Below are positions 42,853 to 51,071 of a DNA stretch of 64,000 nt, piece after piece. How positions within the stretch are numbered: the stretch's first letter is position 1; each line of letters opens with the position of its first letter. Made by a program: the position numbers and the translations under genes. Origin of the DNA: Streptomyces phaeofaciens (GTDB lineage: Bacteria; Actinomycetota; Actinomycetes; Streptomycetales; Streptomycetaceae); NCBI RefSeq assembly GCF_014648915.1, contig NZ_BMSA01000001.1:496001-560000 (forward strand), read 5' to 3'. The notes under the pieces were generated by a model. That model searched no databases, was not told the DNA's origin, and was given only the letters and a program-made list of their open reading frames with translations.

Positions 42853-42881
42853 GTCAGCACAGCGTCATTCCGTCGTCATCC
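42853..42881. promoter_or_regulatory. Triple 11-bp-phased heptamers, candidate SARP operator
   Basis: GTCAGCA (42853), GTCATTC (42864) and GTCATCC (42875) are direct repeats exactly 11 bp apart, so all lie on one face of the helix. SARP activators bind heptamer repeats with this phasing just upstream of a -10. On the minus strand the last heptamer is followed about 9-10 bases later by TACCTT, so the hydrolase gene is a likely target; the SARP gene itself is divergent from it. Confidence 0.55.
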
Positions 42882-42979
42882 GTGCGCGGAGCACCACCTT
42901 GCGGAGTTGCAGGGCGGCATCGGGCGACCGAGACTGGGAAGGGCGGTCCTCCCGGCCTCGGTGAGGCCGGACCGGCCCC

Positions 42980-43774
42980 GTGGGTACGCTCGCGCACACC
43001 TCAGTGAGCGGGGCGATCGACTTGCTGTCTCCACCTCTGCGGTTGCGGCTGCTCGGCCAGTTCCGGCTCGAACGCGGCACCGAGAACCTCGAACTCTGCC
43101 GCAACGGCCAGCGGCTGCTGGCGTTCATGGGGCTGCGGGGACGGGTCTCGCGCACGATCCTCGCCGGCACGCTGTGGCCGGAGGTCACCGAGGAACACGC
43201 CAGAGGCAGTCTGCGGACCACCCTGTGGAAGCTGCCGCGCGGCGAGCCGCCCCTCGTCCGCTGCTGCGGCGACACCCTCGTGGTCACCCCGGCGCTCCGC
43301 GTGGACGTCGACACCCTCACCAAGGCCGCCTTCGGCGTCCTCCAGGGCTACGGCGCACCGGCCCATGTCCCGCCGCCGCTCGGACTCCTGACCGTCGAGG
43401 ACCTGCTGCCCGGCTGGGACGAGGACTGGGTGCGGGTGGAGCGCGAACGCCTGCGCCAGCTGCGGCTGCACGCCCTGGACGCGCTCGCCGAGACCCTCGT
43501 CCGGGAGGGGAAACCCGCTCTGGCGCTGGAGGCGGCCTGGGCGAGCGTCCGCACGGAACCGCTGCGGGAGAGCGCACACCGGGCCGTCGTGTCGGCGCAT
43601 CTCGCGGAGGGCAACGTCAGCGAGGCGGTACGCCACTACCACGCGTTCCGGGCTCTGTTGAACGAGGAACTGGGCGTCGAGCCGTCCCCGCGGTTCGCCC
43701 GCATGCTTCCGGTCCGGCCGCCGGAGCGGGCCGCGGCACACGACCCGGGCGGCCTCCTGGGATGGTCCGGCTGA
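42980..43774 (+). CDS. SARP/AfsR-type regulator (winged helix + BTAD)
   Basis: 264-aa regulator. Residues about 20-110 form an OmpR-like winged helix (LRLRLLGQFRLERGTENLELC, RTILAGTLWPEVTEEHARGSLRTTLWKLPRG). Residues 115-250 are a bacterial transcriptional activation domain with the characteristic EDLLPGWDEDWVRVERERLRQLRLHALDALAE and HYHAFRALLNEELGVEPSPR. SARPs activate pathway genes by binding 11-bp-phased repeats, which are present upstream. No strong ribosome-binding site marks the GTG at 42980; GTG 43004 is an alternative. It lies directly upstream of the conflict-system genes. Confidence 0.85.
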   Translation: MGTLAHTSVSGAIDLLSPPLRLRLLGQFRLERGTENLELCRNGQRLLAFMGLRGRVSRTILAGTLWPEVTEEHARGSLRTTLWKLPRGEPPLVRCCGDTLVVTPALRVDVDTLTKAAFGVLQGYGAPAHVPPPLGLLTVEDLLPGWDEDWVRVERERLRQLRLHALDALAETLVREGKPALALEAAWASVRTEPLRESAHRAVVSAHLAEGNVSEAVRHYHAFRALLNEELGVEPSPRFARMLPVRPPERAAAHDPGGLLGWSG

Positions 43775-43930
43775 CCCGCGCCGAGGGCATGAATCCGACG
43801 AGGGCTGGAAACGATACGGGGGCGCACACCGCGGGTGCCGGGGCAGCGGACGACGTGCGCGACGGGGCGGGCCGGCGACGGGGGTCCGCGGCCGCCCGCC
43901 CGTAGCCGCACCGCGGAGGGGAGCCGAGGG

Positions 43931-44485
43931 ATGGCACGAGAGCGTACGACGGTGAAAACGGCCGAGCAGCGGCCGGCGGGGACGGAGGACGCCTGGCGGA
44001 TCCTGGACACCGTCCGGGACTGGACCAAGCACGCCGAGACCAAGGCCGCCACCACCCTGGCCGCGTCCGGCGTCCTGGTCGGCGTCCTGTACAGCCTGGT
44101 CACCGGCGGCGGCAGCGACGCGCCCGGGTTCGTCGTCGCCGCGGCGGTCACCGCCGTCTGCGCGGTGGCGGCCGGTCTCACCGCCGGCCTGGTGCTGTGG
44201 CCCAGACAGCGGATCGCCGACCCCACCCTCCCCACCAGCCTGCTGTTCTACGACCACATCGGCCGCGCGTACGCCACCAGCCACGCCGACTACCGCGACC
44301 GGCTGCACGCCTTGCTGCGCGACGAGGAGGCGCTGGTGAGCGCCGTCGCCGAACAGATCTGGGCCAACGCGCTCGTGGCCCGCCGCAAGTACCGCTGGGT
44401 CGGCCGCAGCATCGGGCTGCTGCTCGTCGCCCTGACGGCCCTGGCCGTGGCCGCCGTCCTCAGCGCCGCCGAGAGCATCCACTGA
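43931..44485 (+). CDS. Pycsar-effector-like (PycTM) membrane protein
   Basis: 184-aa protein that matches the Pycsar effector transmembrane type as I recall it: a conserved amphipathic N-terminus (AWRILDTVRDWTKHAETKAATTLAASG), two membrane segments (LAASGVLVGVLYSLV, FVVAAAVTAVCAVAAGLTAGLVLW), a conserved soluble helical part (LPTSLLFYDHIGRAYATSHADYRDRLHALL) and a third C-terminal segment (IGLLLVALTALAVAAVL). In Pycsar defence such proteins disrupt the membrane when a cyclic nucleotide accumulates. The gene lies 48 bases ahead of the TPR-CHAT gene. GGAGGGGAG precedes the ATG. A nucleotide cyclase domain is encoded 6.6 kb downstream. Confidence 0.75.
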   Translation: MARERTTVKTAEQRPAGTEDAWRILDTVRDWTKHAETKAATTLAASGVLVGVLYSLVTGGGSDAPGFVVAAAVTAVCAVAAGLTAGLVLWPRQRIADPTLPTSLLFYDHIGRAYATSHADYRDRLHALLRDEEALVSAVAEQIWANALVARRKYRWVGRSIGLLLVALTALAVAAVLSAAESIH

Positions 44486-44533
44486 CCTCGCCCCCCACCC
44501 CGCACGAGAGCACCTGGCACGAAGGGTGAACAC

Positions 44534-47500
44534 GTGGACCACTCACCGGCCTACGACCCCGAGAACCCGCAACTCGACGCACTGCCCCGGATGTTCACCG
44601 CGCTGACCCGCCCCGACGGCCCCGACGGCGAACGGCGCGAGGCACTCGCCTGGTTCCGCACGGCCTGGCCCGAACTGTCCGCCGCAGTACCGGCGTTGCC
44701 CGACCGGCGCCTCCTGGACGCCGTCGGCCGGCTCGTCCCGTTCCTGCTGGCGGTCCACGACTGGGAGGCCGTCGCCGACACCAGCCGACGCGGGCTCGCC
44801 GCCGCGACGCGTCTCGGCTCCGCCGCGGACCGGATCGACTGGTCCCAGAGCCTCGGGGCCGCCCTCCAGCGCATGGACCGCGACACCGACGCGCAGGAGG
44901 CGTTCGGGCAGGCCGCCGCGCTCGCCGCCGAGACGGGCGACCAGCGCGCCCGGGCGGCCGCACTGGCCCACCTGGGACAGCTGCACCACCGCCGGGGCGA
45001 CCTGCCGGAGGCCACCGCCCTGCTGCAACAGGCCGCGCTCGCCTACCGGAGCGCCGGCCATGTGCTCGGCGAGGCCCGCACCCTCGGGGACCTGGCACCC
45101 TTGCTGCACCGGCTCGGCGAGCCCGCCGAGGCCGAACGCTACGCGCGCCGGGGCCGGGAGCTGTTCCACGACGTCGGGGACCACGTCCAGGAGGGCCGCG
45201 CGCTGCGGCTGGTCGCGGCCGCCGAGGCCGAGCGGGGCGCGGACGAGGACGCGCTGCGCTCGCTCGACGACGCCGTACGGCTCTTCGACGCGGCGGGGGC
45301 CCTGCCCGAGGCCGTCGAGGCGCTGCACACCGCCGCCCTCGTGCACCGGGGCGGCGGGAATCCGTCGGCCGCGCGGGCCGCCGCCGAGGGGGCGCTGGAG
45401 CGGGCACGGGCCGCGGGCGACGTGGACGTCACGGAGATCGAGCAACTGCACGCCGTCGTCGAGGCCGAGGAGGCGCTCGCGGAGCTCCTGGCCGCCCGCA
45501 CGGAGGAGGAGCGCGCGGCGGCCGTCACCCGCCGGCCCGCACTGCTCGGGGGCCTCGCGCTCCAGATGCTGATCAACCTGCGCGACGCGGCCGACGCCCT
45601 GACCGGCCCCGGCCCCGGCGGCGGAGCCGCGGCCGTGCTGCGTGACCTGCTGAAGGAACGGGAGCGGGAGGGGGGTCCGCCGGCCGGGGACGCCGTGCAC
45701 GCGCACCTGGCACGGACGGCCGAGCGCGCCGAGGCCATGGACGCCGCCCTGGACCACCTCGCGCGCCGCCCGGACGGGGCGCTCGCCGAGTGGTGCCGCA
45801 TCGACCTGGCGGAGACCCGCAGGCTCGCCGGCGACAGCGCCGACCGGCTGCCGCCGCTCCTGCCCGACCTGCTGCGGCGCCTGCTGACCACCGACCGGCC
45901 CGAACGGCGCGAGCCTTTCCTGGAGGAGCTGCTCGACCTGGTGCCCGCCGACCGTTTCCCCGCCGTGCACGGCCTCCACCTGGCCGAGCTGGCCCGGCTC
46001 CACGCGTCCGGGGCCCGCACCGGCGTCCCCGACCACGAACGGGCCCTGCGGCTCGCCGAAGCCGCGCTGCCGCTGCTCGACCGGCCCGAGGCGCGCGACA
46101 AGTGGGCGGCGACCCAGACCTTCCTCGGCTCGGTCCTGCGCGCCCGCAGCCACGGCGACAAGAGCGACAACATCGCCCGCGCCCAGCACGCCTTCCGCGC
46201 GGCGCTCACCCACTACCGCCGCCGCACGACCCCCGTGGAGTGGGCGGCCACCCTGGTCAATCTGGCCAACGCCTACTGGGAGTGCCCGCACGACCGGGCG
46301 CGCAACCTGCGCCGGGCGCTCAACCGCCACGGCGCCGCCCTCACGGTCTTCACCCGGCGCGACCACCCGGACCGCTGGGCCGCCGTCCAGAGCAACATGG
46401 GCCTCGTCCTGTCCGACCCGGCGCTGGCCGCCGACCCCGACTCCCTGGAACTCGGCCGGCGCCGGCTGGAACAGGCCCTGAGCACACGGGAACTGGGACC
46501 GGCCCAGCGGGTCGCGGCCCTGATCAACCTCAGCCGCTGCCACCGCCTGCGGGTGCGCGGCGACCACGACGGCAACCACGCCACCGCGCTGCGCCACGCG
46601 CGCGACGCCTTCGCCCTGGCCGAGCGGCTCGGCCTGCGCCACGACATGGCGAACGCCGGCACCGCCGTCGCCGACGCCCTGGCCAACGCCGCCCTCCGGG
46701 ACGACCGTGCCGCGCTGGACGAGGCGGTGAGCTGGTACCGGCGGGCCCTCGACCTCGCCCCCGCCGACGAGGACCCGCTGCTGCACGCCGCCATCGCCGA
46801 CAACCTGGCCAACGCCCTCGTCCAGCACGCCGATCCCACCCCCGAGGATCTGCGCACCGCCGTCGGTCTCCACGAGTCGGCCCTGGCGGCGTACGAGACC
46901 CACGGGGACCGGCTGGAGGCGGCCCGCGCCCGCTACAACCTGGCCGCCACCCTGCGCCGGGGCGACCGCCCCGACCCGGACCGCGCCGTCGCACTGCTGG
47001 AACGCAGCCTCGAGGCGCGCACCGTGCGGACGGTGCCGCTGGAGTGGGCGGAGTCCGCCACGGAACTGGCCAGGGCCTGGCTGACCGGGCCCGACGACGG
47101 GCACGGCCCACGGCGCTTCGCCCGCGCGGCCGCCCTGCTGCGCGAGGTCGTCCCCGTGGTCGGCGCGGCCGGCGCGGCCGGTCACGCCCGCCGCGCCTGG
47201 GGGCTGCTCGGCGACGCGGAGGCGGAGTGCGGGCGGTGGCCGGCCGCGGCCGACGCCTACGAAGAGGCCCTGGTGGCCGCCGAACGGCTGTACGAGGTCG
47301 CCGTGCTGCCCGGCGGAAAGGAGGCCGAACTCGAGGCGACCGCCGACCTGCCCCGGGAGGCCGCCCACGCCATGGCCCGGGCCGGCCGCCCCGAGCGCGC
47401 GGTCGCCGTCCTGGAGCAGAACCGGGCCCGGGCTCTCGGCGACCGGCTCCAGCGCGACCGCGCGGAACTGGCCGCGCTGTCCGCCGGCCGGCCGGACGCC

Positions 47501-48853
47501 GCCGCGGCCGTCGCCGCGTACCGGGACGCCGTGCGCCGGATCCGCACCGTGGAGGCACGGCAGCGCGCGCCGCGCACACCGGACGACTCGCCCGAGGAAC
47601 AGCGGCGGCTGCGCGCCGCGATGACCGACGCCCGGGCCCAGCTGACCGCCGCCGTCGAGGCGATCAGGGCGCTGCCCTCCTTCGGCGACTTCCTGCGGGC
47701 GGCCCCCGAGTCCGCCGTCGACGAGGCCGTGGCCTGCGGACCGCCCCTGGTGTACCTCGCGACCACCCGGCACGGCAGCGTCTGTCTGATCGTCCACCGC
47801 CCGCCGGGGGAGCCCGCGGCGGTCACCGAGGCGGTACGGGCGCCGCTGACCGAGACCGAACTCCTCATGGTCCTCGCCCGGTACCCGTCGCTGGAGGAGG
47901 ACGAGCACCTGACGGTGCTTCTCGACCTGCTGGGCGCACGGCTGGTCGGGCCGCTGGCGGAGCGCCTGCGTGCCCTGGGCGCGGACCGCGCGGTGCTGGT
48001 GCCCACCGGACTCCTCGGCGTCCTGCCCGTCCACGCCGCCCGCTACCCGGTGGACGGCACACCCCGGAACCTCTTCGACGACGTGGCCGTGTCCCACGCG
48101 CCGTCCGCACGCGTTCTCGTGGCGGCCCGCGCCGGCACCGCCGACCCCGCCCGCACCGACCCCGCCCGCACCGACCCGGCGTGTCTGCTCGGTGTCGCCG
48201 AACCCCACCCCTGCGACCCGCCGTTGCCCTGGGCGGGCGCCGAACTGGGCGCCGTGCAGCGGCTGTTCGGCGGGCCCACCGTGGCCCTCGTCGGCCCCGC
48301 CGCCACCCGGGACGCCCTGCTGCGCGCCCTGCCGGACGCCACCCATCTGCACTTCGCCGGACACGGCTCCTACGACCCCGACGAACCGCTGGCCTCCCAT
48401 CTCGCGCTCGCCGGCGGCGAACTCCTCACGCTGCGCGACCTGTTCGACGGGAACGCGCTGCGCGGCGTGCGCCTGGTCGTCGCCTCCGCCTGCCGGACCG
48501 CGGTGACGGACATGACCCGGCTGCCGGACGAGTCGGTGGGCCTGCCCGCCGGGCTGGTGCAGGCCGGGGCCACCGCCGTCGTCGGCAGCCTCTGGGAGGT
48601 CAACGACCGGTCGACCGCGCTGCTGGTGGCCCGGATCTACGACCTCCATCTGCACGGCGACCCCGAACGCGGCGAACCCCCGATGCCGCCCTCGGTCGCC
48701 CTGGCCCGCGCCCAGGCCTGGATGCGCGACGCGACCCCGCCCGACCTCGAAGCGTTCGCCGCACGGGTCGGCCTGAACCGCCGCAGGAGCCGCGTCCGCT
48801 ACACCGAACGCCCGTCCCACTGGGCGCCGTTCGTCCTCGTCGGCGACGGCTGA
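44534..48853 (+). CDS. TPR-repeat protein with C-terminal CHAT (caspase-like) protease domain
   Basis: 1439-aa protein. Helical TPR-like repeats fill residues about 60-1000 (e.g. AFGQAAALAAETGDQRARAAALAHLGQLHHRRGDLPEA, ERSLEARTVRTVPLEWAESATELARAW). The C-terminal ~350 residues are a CHAT domain with catalytic His1277 (HLHFAGHGSY) and Cys1320 (VVASACRTAV), both present, followed by AGLVQAGATAVVGSLWEVND. CHAT proteases are activated by partner signals and often drive abortive responses. There is no signal peptide. GTG start with GAAGGG 7 bases upstream. The neighbours point to a CATRA-type conflict system. Confidence 0.9.
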   Translation: MDHSPAYDPENPQLDALPRMFTALTRPDGPDGERREALAWFRTAWPELSAAVPALPDRRLLDAVGRLVPFLLAVHDWEAVADTSRRGLAAATRLGSAADRIDWSQSLGAALQRMDRDTDAQEAFGQAAALAAETGDQRARAAALAHLGQLHHRRGDLPEATALLQQAALAYRSAGHVLGEARTLGDLAPLLHRLGEPAEAERYARRGRELFHDVGDHVQEGRALRLVAAAEAERGADEDALRSLDDAVRLFDAAGALPEAVEALHTAALVHRGGGNPSAARAAAEGALERARAAGDVDVTEIEQLHAVVEAEEALAELLAARTEEERAAAVTRRPALLGGLALQMLINLRDAADALTGPGPGGGAAAVLRDLLKEREREGGPPAGDAVHAHLARTAERAEAMDAALDHLARRPDGALAEWCRIDLAETRRLAGDSADRLPPLLPDLLRRLLTTDRPERREPFLEELLDLVPADRFPAVHGLHLAELARLHASGARTGVPDHERALRLAEAALPLLDRPEARDKWAATQTFLGSVLRARSHGDKSDNIARAQHAFRAALTHYRRRTTPVEWAATLVNLANAYWECPHDRARNLRRALNRHGAALTVFTRRDHPDRWAAVQSNMGLVLSDPALAADPDSLELGRRRLEQALSTRELGPAQRVAALINLSRCHRLRVRGDHDGNHATALRHARDAFALAERLGLRHDMANAGTAVADALANAALRDDRAALDEAVSWYRRALDLAPADEDPLLHAAIADNLANALVQHADPTPEDLRTAVGLHESALAAYETHGDRLEAARARYNLAATLRRGDRPDPDRAVALLERSLEARTVRTVPLEWAESATELARAWLTGPDDGHGPRRFARAAALLREVVPVVGAAGAAGHARRAWGLLGDAEAECGRWPAAADAYEEALVAAERLYEVAVLPGGKEAELEATADLPREAAHAMARAGRPERAVAVLEQNRARALGDRLQRDRAELAALSAGRPDAAAAVAAYRDAVRRIRTVEARQRAPRTPDDSPEEQRRLRAAMTDARAQLTAAVEAIRALPSFGDFLRAAPESAVDEAVACGPPLVYLATTRHGSVCLIVHRPPGEPAAVTEAVRAPLTETELLMVLARYPSLEEDEHLTVLLDLLGARLVGPLAERLRALGADRAVLVPTGLLGVLPVHAARYPVDGTPRNLFDDVAVSHAPSARVLVAARAGTADPARTDPARTDPACLLGVAEPHPCDPPLPWAGAELGAVQRLFGGPTVALVGPAATRDALLRALPDATHLHFAGHGSYDPDEPLASHLALAGGELLTLRDLFDGNALRGVRLVVASACRTAVTDMTRLPDESVGLPAGLVQAGATAVVGSLWEVNDRSTALLVARIYDLHLHGDPERGEPPMPPSVALARAQAWMRDATPPDLEAFAARVGLNRRRSRVRYTERPSHWAPFVLVGDG

Positions 48854-48926
48854 CCGCGACGACGGCACGGGAAGGAACCGGCGCCGCGCGCCGACACCGG
48901 ACGGAACCACGGGAGCCGCGACCCGG

Positions 48927-48955
48927 CGGACACAGTGTCATCGGATGGATACAGT
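48927..48955 (+). promoter_or_regulatory. Internal promoter candidate before the CATASP-like gene
   Basis: CGGACA (48927-48932), 17-base spacer, TACAGT (48950-48955). A palindrome GACAC-A-GTGTC (48929-48939) overlaps it. The predicted transcript start is near 48962, which is itself an in-frame ATG, so a leaderless form of the next protein is possible. Confidence 0.4.
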
Positions 48956-48994
48956 GGGTGAATGCCGTCGCGTACGGCGGAGAGGGGGGCGCAC

Positions 48995-49363
48995 ATGTCC
49001 GGTGGGGTTCCGATCGACGACGAGGCCCGCGACGACGCCGCGGACGTCCTGCGGTACCTGCTCGAATGGCAGCTCGCGCCGCAGCGCTGGGAACGGGTCG
49101 ACGCGATCGTCGGCTCGCTCGCCGAGGCCCTCGCCCAGGAGGACGGCGACGCCCTGCGCGAGGCCACCGCCGAACTGGAACTGGCCGGGCCGGTCCGTGT
49201 GACCCGGATCGGCACCAACTCGCTGATCCCGGCGCCGGAACCCACCAGGGACCGCGCCAACCACCTGGTGCACACGCTCGGCCGGCCGCGCCAGGAGCGG
49301 CCCGACGACACCCCGGACCGCCCGGGAGGTGACGGTGACGGCACCCGTACCCCCGCTCGCTGA
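48995..49363 (+). CDS. CATASP-like small protein of a CATRA conflict system
   Basis: 122-aa acidic protein resembling the CATRA-associated small protein family. The core is VLRYLLEWQLAPQRWERVDAI, followed by a variable helix and ELAGPVRVTRIGTNSLIPAPEPTRDRANHLVHTLG, then a disordered Pro/Asp tail. It is predicted to act between the CHAT protease and the CATRA protein; the mechanism is unknown. ATG 48995 follows GGAGAGGGGGG by about 6 bases and is preferred; ATG 48962, 6 bases after a good -10, would give a leaderless 133-aa form. Its 3' end overlaps the CATRA-cyclase gene by 35 bases. Confidence 0.75.
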   Translation: MSGGVPIDDEARDDAADVLRYLLEWQLAPQRWERVDAIVGSLAEALAQEDGDALREATAELELAGPVRVTRIGTNSLIPAPEPTRDRANHLVHTLGRPRQERPDDTPDRPGGDGDGTRTPAR

Positions 49364-51071
49364 CCAGGAACTCGTCGTCCACGTCTACGCACCCACGGAC
49401 GGCCCGCAGGCCAAGGCCGCCTACCGGCAGATCCAGGGCGTCTGGGACCGCTGCCGCGACCGGCTGGGCATGGTCCACGAGATACCCGCCACGGGGCTGC
49501 CGGCCACCCTGCCGCCCGACGCCGACGCGCTGACGCCCGGCCGGCCCGCGGCGGCGATCGAGGACCGGGCGGCCGACCACCAGGCCGTCGTACGCCGGGA
49601 ACACGACGTGGTGAACCTGTCCCTCGTGTTCGCCGCGCCCCAGGGCACCGCCACCCGCCGGCTGCGCATCGGCTCCGCCTCGCCGCCCGGCTGGGTCGAG
49701 TTCGACCGCTGGTGGGCCGAGCTGGCCGCCGACGGCACGGACGCCCTCCTCGGTGTCGTCCACGTCTGCCAGGCGAAGTTCGACGGGGAACAGGCCCCCT
49801 CCCTCGACGTGCTGGCGCACGAGGTGCGCGCGGTGCTGCCCGGCGCCGGCCACGCCCCGCACTGGTGGCGGCGCGGCACGACCACCGTGGACGGGTTCGC
49901 CCTCTGGGAGGTGTCCCCGGACGACGAGCGGGCCGGGCGGCGGGTCGTCGTCCTCGCTCCCGAGGACCGGGACGCCGAGCTGAGCGCCTGGACCTGGAGC
50001 CAGGGAGACCCGGCCATGCCCCCGCTGGCCCGCTATCTGATGCACGCGGCGAAGCTCCGCCACCAGGCCCGGGTGCGGGACGAGGGCGAGCCGCGGCTCA
50101 GACGTCTCGTCGGCGAGGTGAACGACCATGCCGAGCAGGTACGGGCCGCGCTCGCCCGGGACGCGGCCGACCCCGCCGCCCTCGCCCGGCTGAGACTGGA
50201 CGAGGCCGACCTCACGTCCGCCGCGCGGGACCTGCGCGCGATGCGGCGCACCGTGGAGATCGCCGCGCACAACATGACCGCCGCGCTCGCCGAGCCGTGG
50301 CGCGGCGACGGGCGGCTCGCCGAGTGGCTGGCCGGCCAGCTGGGCGACGACACGGAGTACGTGGACGCGGCCCGCGAACTGGCCCGGGACTACGGCCGCC
50401 TGGCCCGGCGGGGTCCCGTCGAGAGGGAGCCCGACCCCGGCGGCCCACCGGCCGGCGCGGACCGGGACCGCGGTCCCGCGTCACCGTCCGCCGTGGGCGG
50501 AGCGGACCGGCACCGCGTCAGCCTGCGCGTGGGCTTCGCCGTCGACGTCGAGCGCTACAGCAGCCGCAGCTCCCCCCAGAAGCTCGGCGTGCAGCAGCGC
50601 CTGGCCGCCCTGACCGAGGAGGTGCTCGACGACCTGGGCCATCGTATGGAGGAGACCGACCACCAGGGGACCGGTGACGGCATCAACGTCTTCCTTCCGG
50701 CGCGGGCCGAACCGCACCGGGTGCTCCCCAGGCTGCTGACCTCCTGGCGGGAGCGTCTCGCGGCGGACAACGCGCGCTTCCGCGACCGTATGCGGCTGCG
50801 GCTTTCCACGGGGGTGGGGCCGGTCGGGCTGGCCGCGCTCGGTTTCTCCGGGGCCACGATCGTCGAGGTCAGCCGGATGCTGGACAGCGCCGTACTGCGT
50901 GGCGCGCTGGTCGAGCACCCGCAGGCCGATCTCGCCGTCCTGGTCTCCGACCAGCTGTACGCGTATGTCGTCGGCGAGGGCTATCCGGGGCTGGACGCCG
51001 CGCAGTTCGCCGCGCGCACGGTCGAGGTCAAGGACTTCCGGCGGCCCGCCTGGCTGTGGGTCCCGCGGTGA
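49329..51071 (+). CDS. CATRA-like N-terminal region fused to a class III nucleotide cyclase domain
   Basis: 580 residues. The N-terminal ~280 (ELVVHVYAPTDGPQAKAAYRQIQGVWDRCRDRL, WVEFDRWWAELAADGTDALLGVVHVCQAKFDGEQAPSLDVL) match the CATRA (caspase/TPR-associated) family as I recall it. A helical middle part and Pro-rich linker lead to a cyclase domain with both metal-binding aspartates: Asp406 (VGFAVDVERYSS) and Asp450 (GTGDGINVF). The order and spacing fit an active class III purine or pyrimidine cyclase; base specificity cannot be read. GTG 49329 overlaps the CATASP-like gene, so translation is coupled. The 3' end overlaps the convergent monooxygenase gene by 44 bases. Confidence 0.78.
   Translation: MTVTAPVPPLADQELVVHVYAPTDGPQAKAAYRQIQGVWDRCRDRLGMVHEIPATGLPATLPPDADALTPGRPAAAIEDRAADHQAVVRREHDVVNLSLVFAAPQGTATRRLRIGSASPPGWVEFDRWWAELAADGTDALLGVVHVCQAKFDGEQAPSLDVLAHEVRAVLPGAGHAPHWWRRGTTTVDGFALWEVSPDDERAGRRVVVLAPEDRDAELSAWTWSQGDPAMPPLARYLMHAAKLRHQARVRDEGEPRLRRLVGEVNDHAEQVRAALARDAADPAALARLRLDEADLTSAARDLRAMRRTVEIAAHNMTAALAEPWRGDGRLAEWLAGQLGDDTEYVDAARELARDYGRLARRGPVEREPDPGGPPAGADRDRGPASPSAVGGADRHRVSLRVGFAVDVERYSSRSSPQKLGVQQRLAALTEEVLDDLGHRMEETDHQGTGDGINVFLPARAEPHRVLPRLLTSWRERLAADNARFRDRMRLRLSTGVGPVGLAALGFSGATIVEVSRMLDSAVLRGALVEHPQADLAVLVSDQLYAYVVGEGYPGLDAAQFAARTVEVKDFRRPAWLWVPR

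Noticed and set aside
44543..48910. Minus-strand open frame of about 1455 codons opposite the TPR-CHAT gene
   Set aside because: It mirrors the CHAT gene's codon phase; it lacks recognisable domains and has Gly/Val-rich shadow composition typical of high-GC antisense frames.
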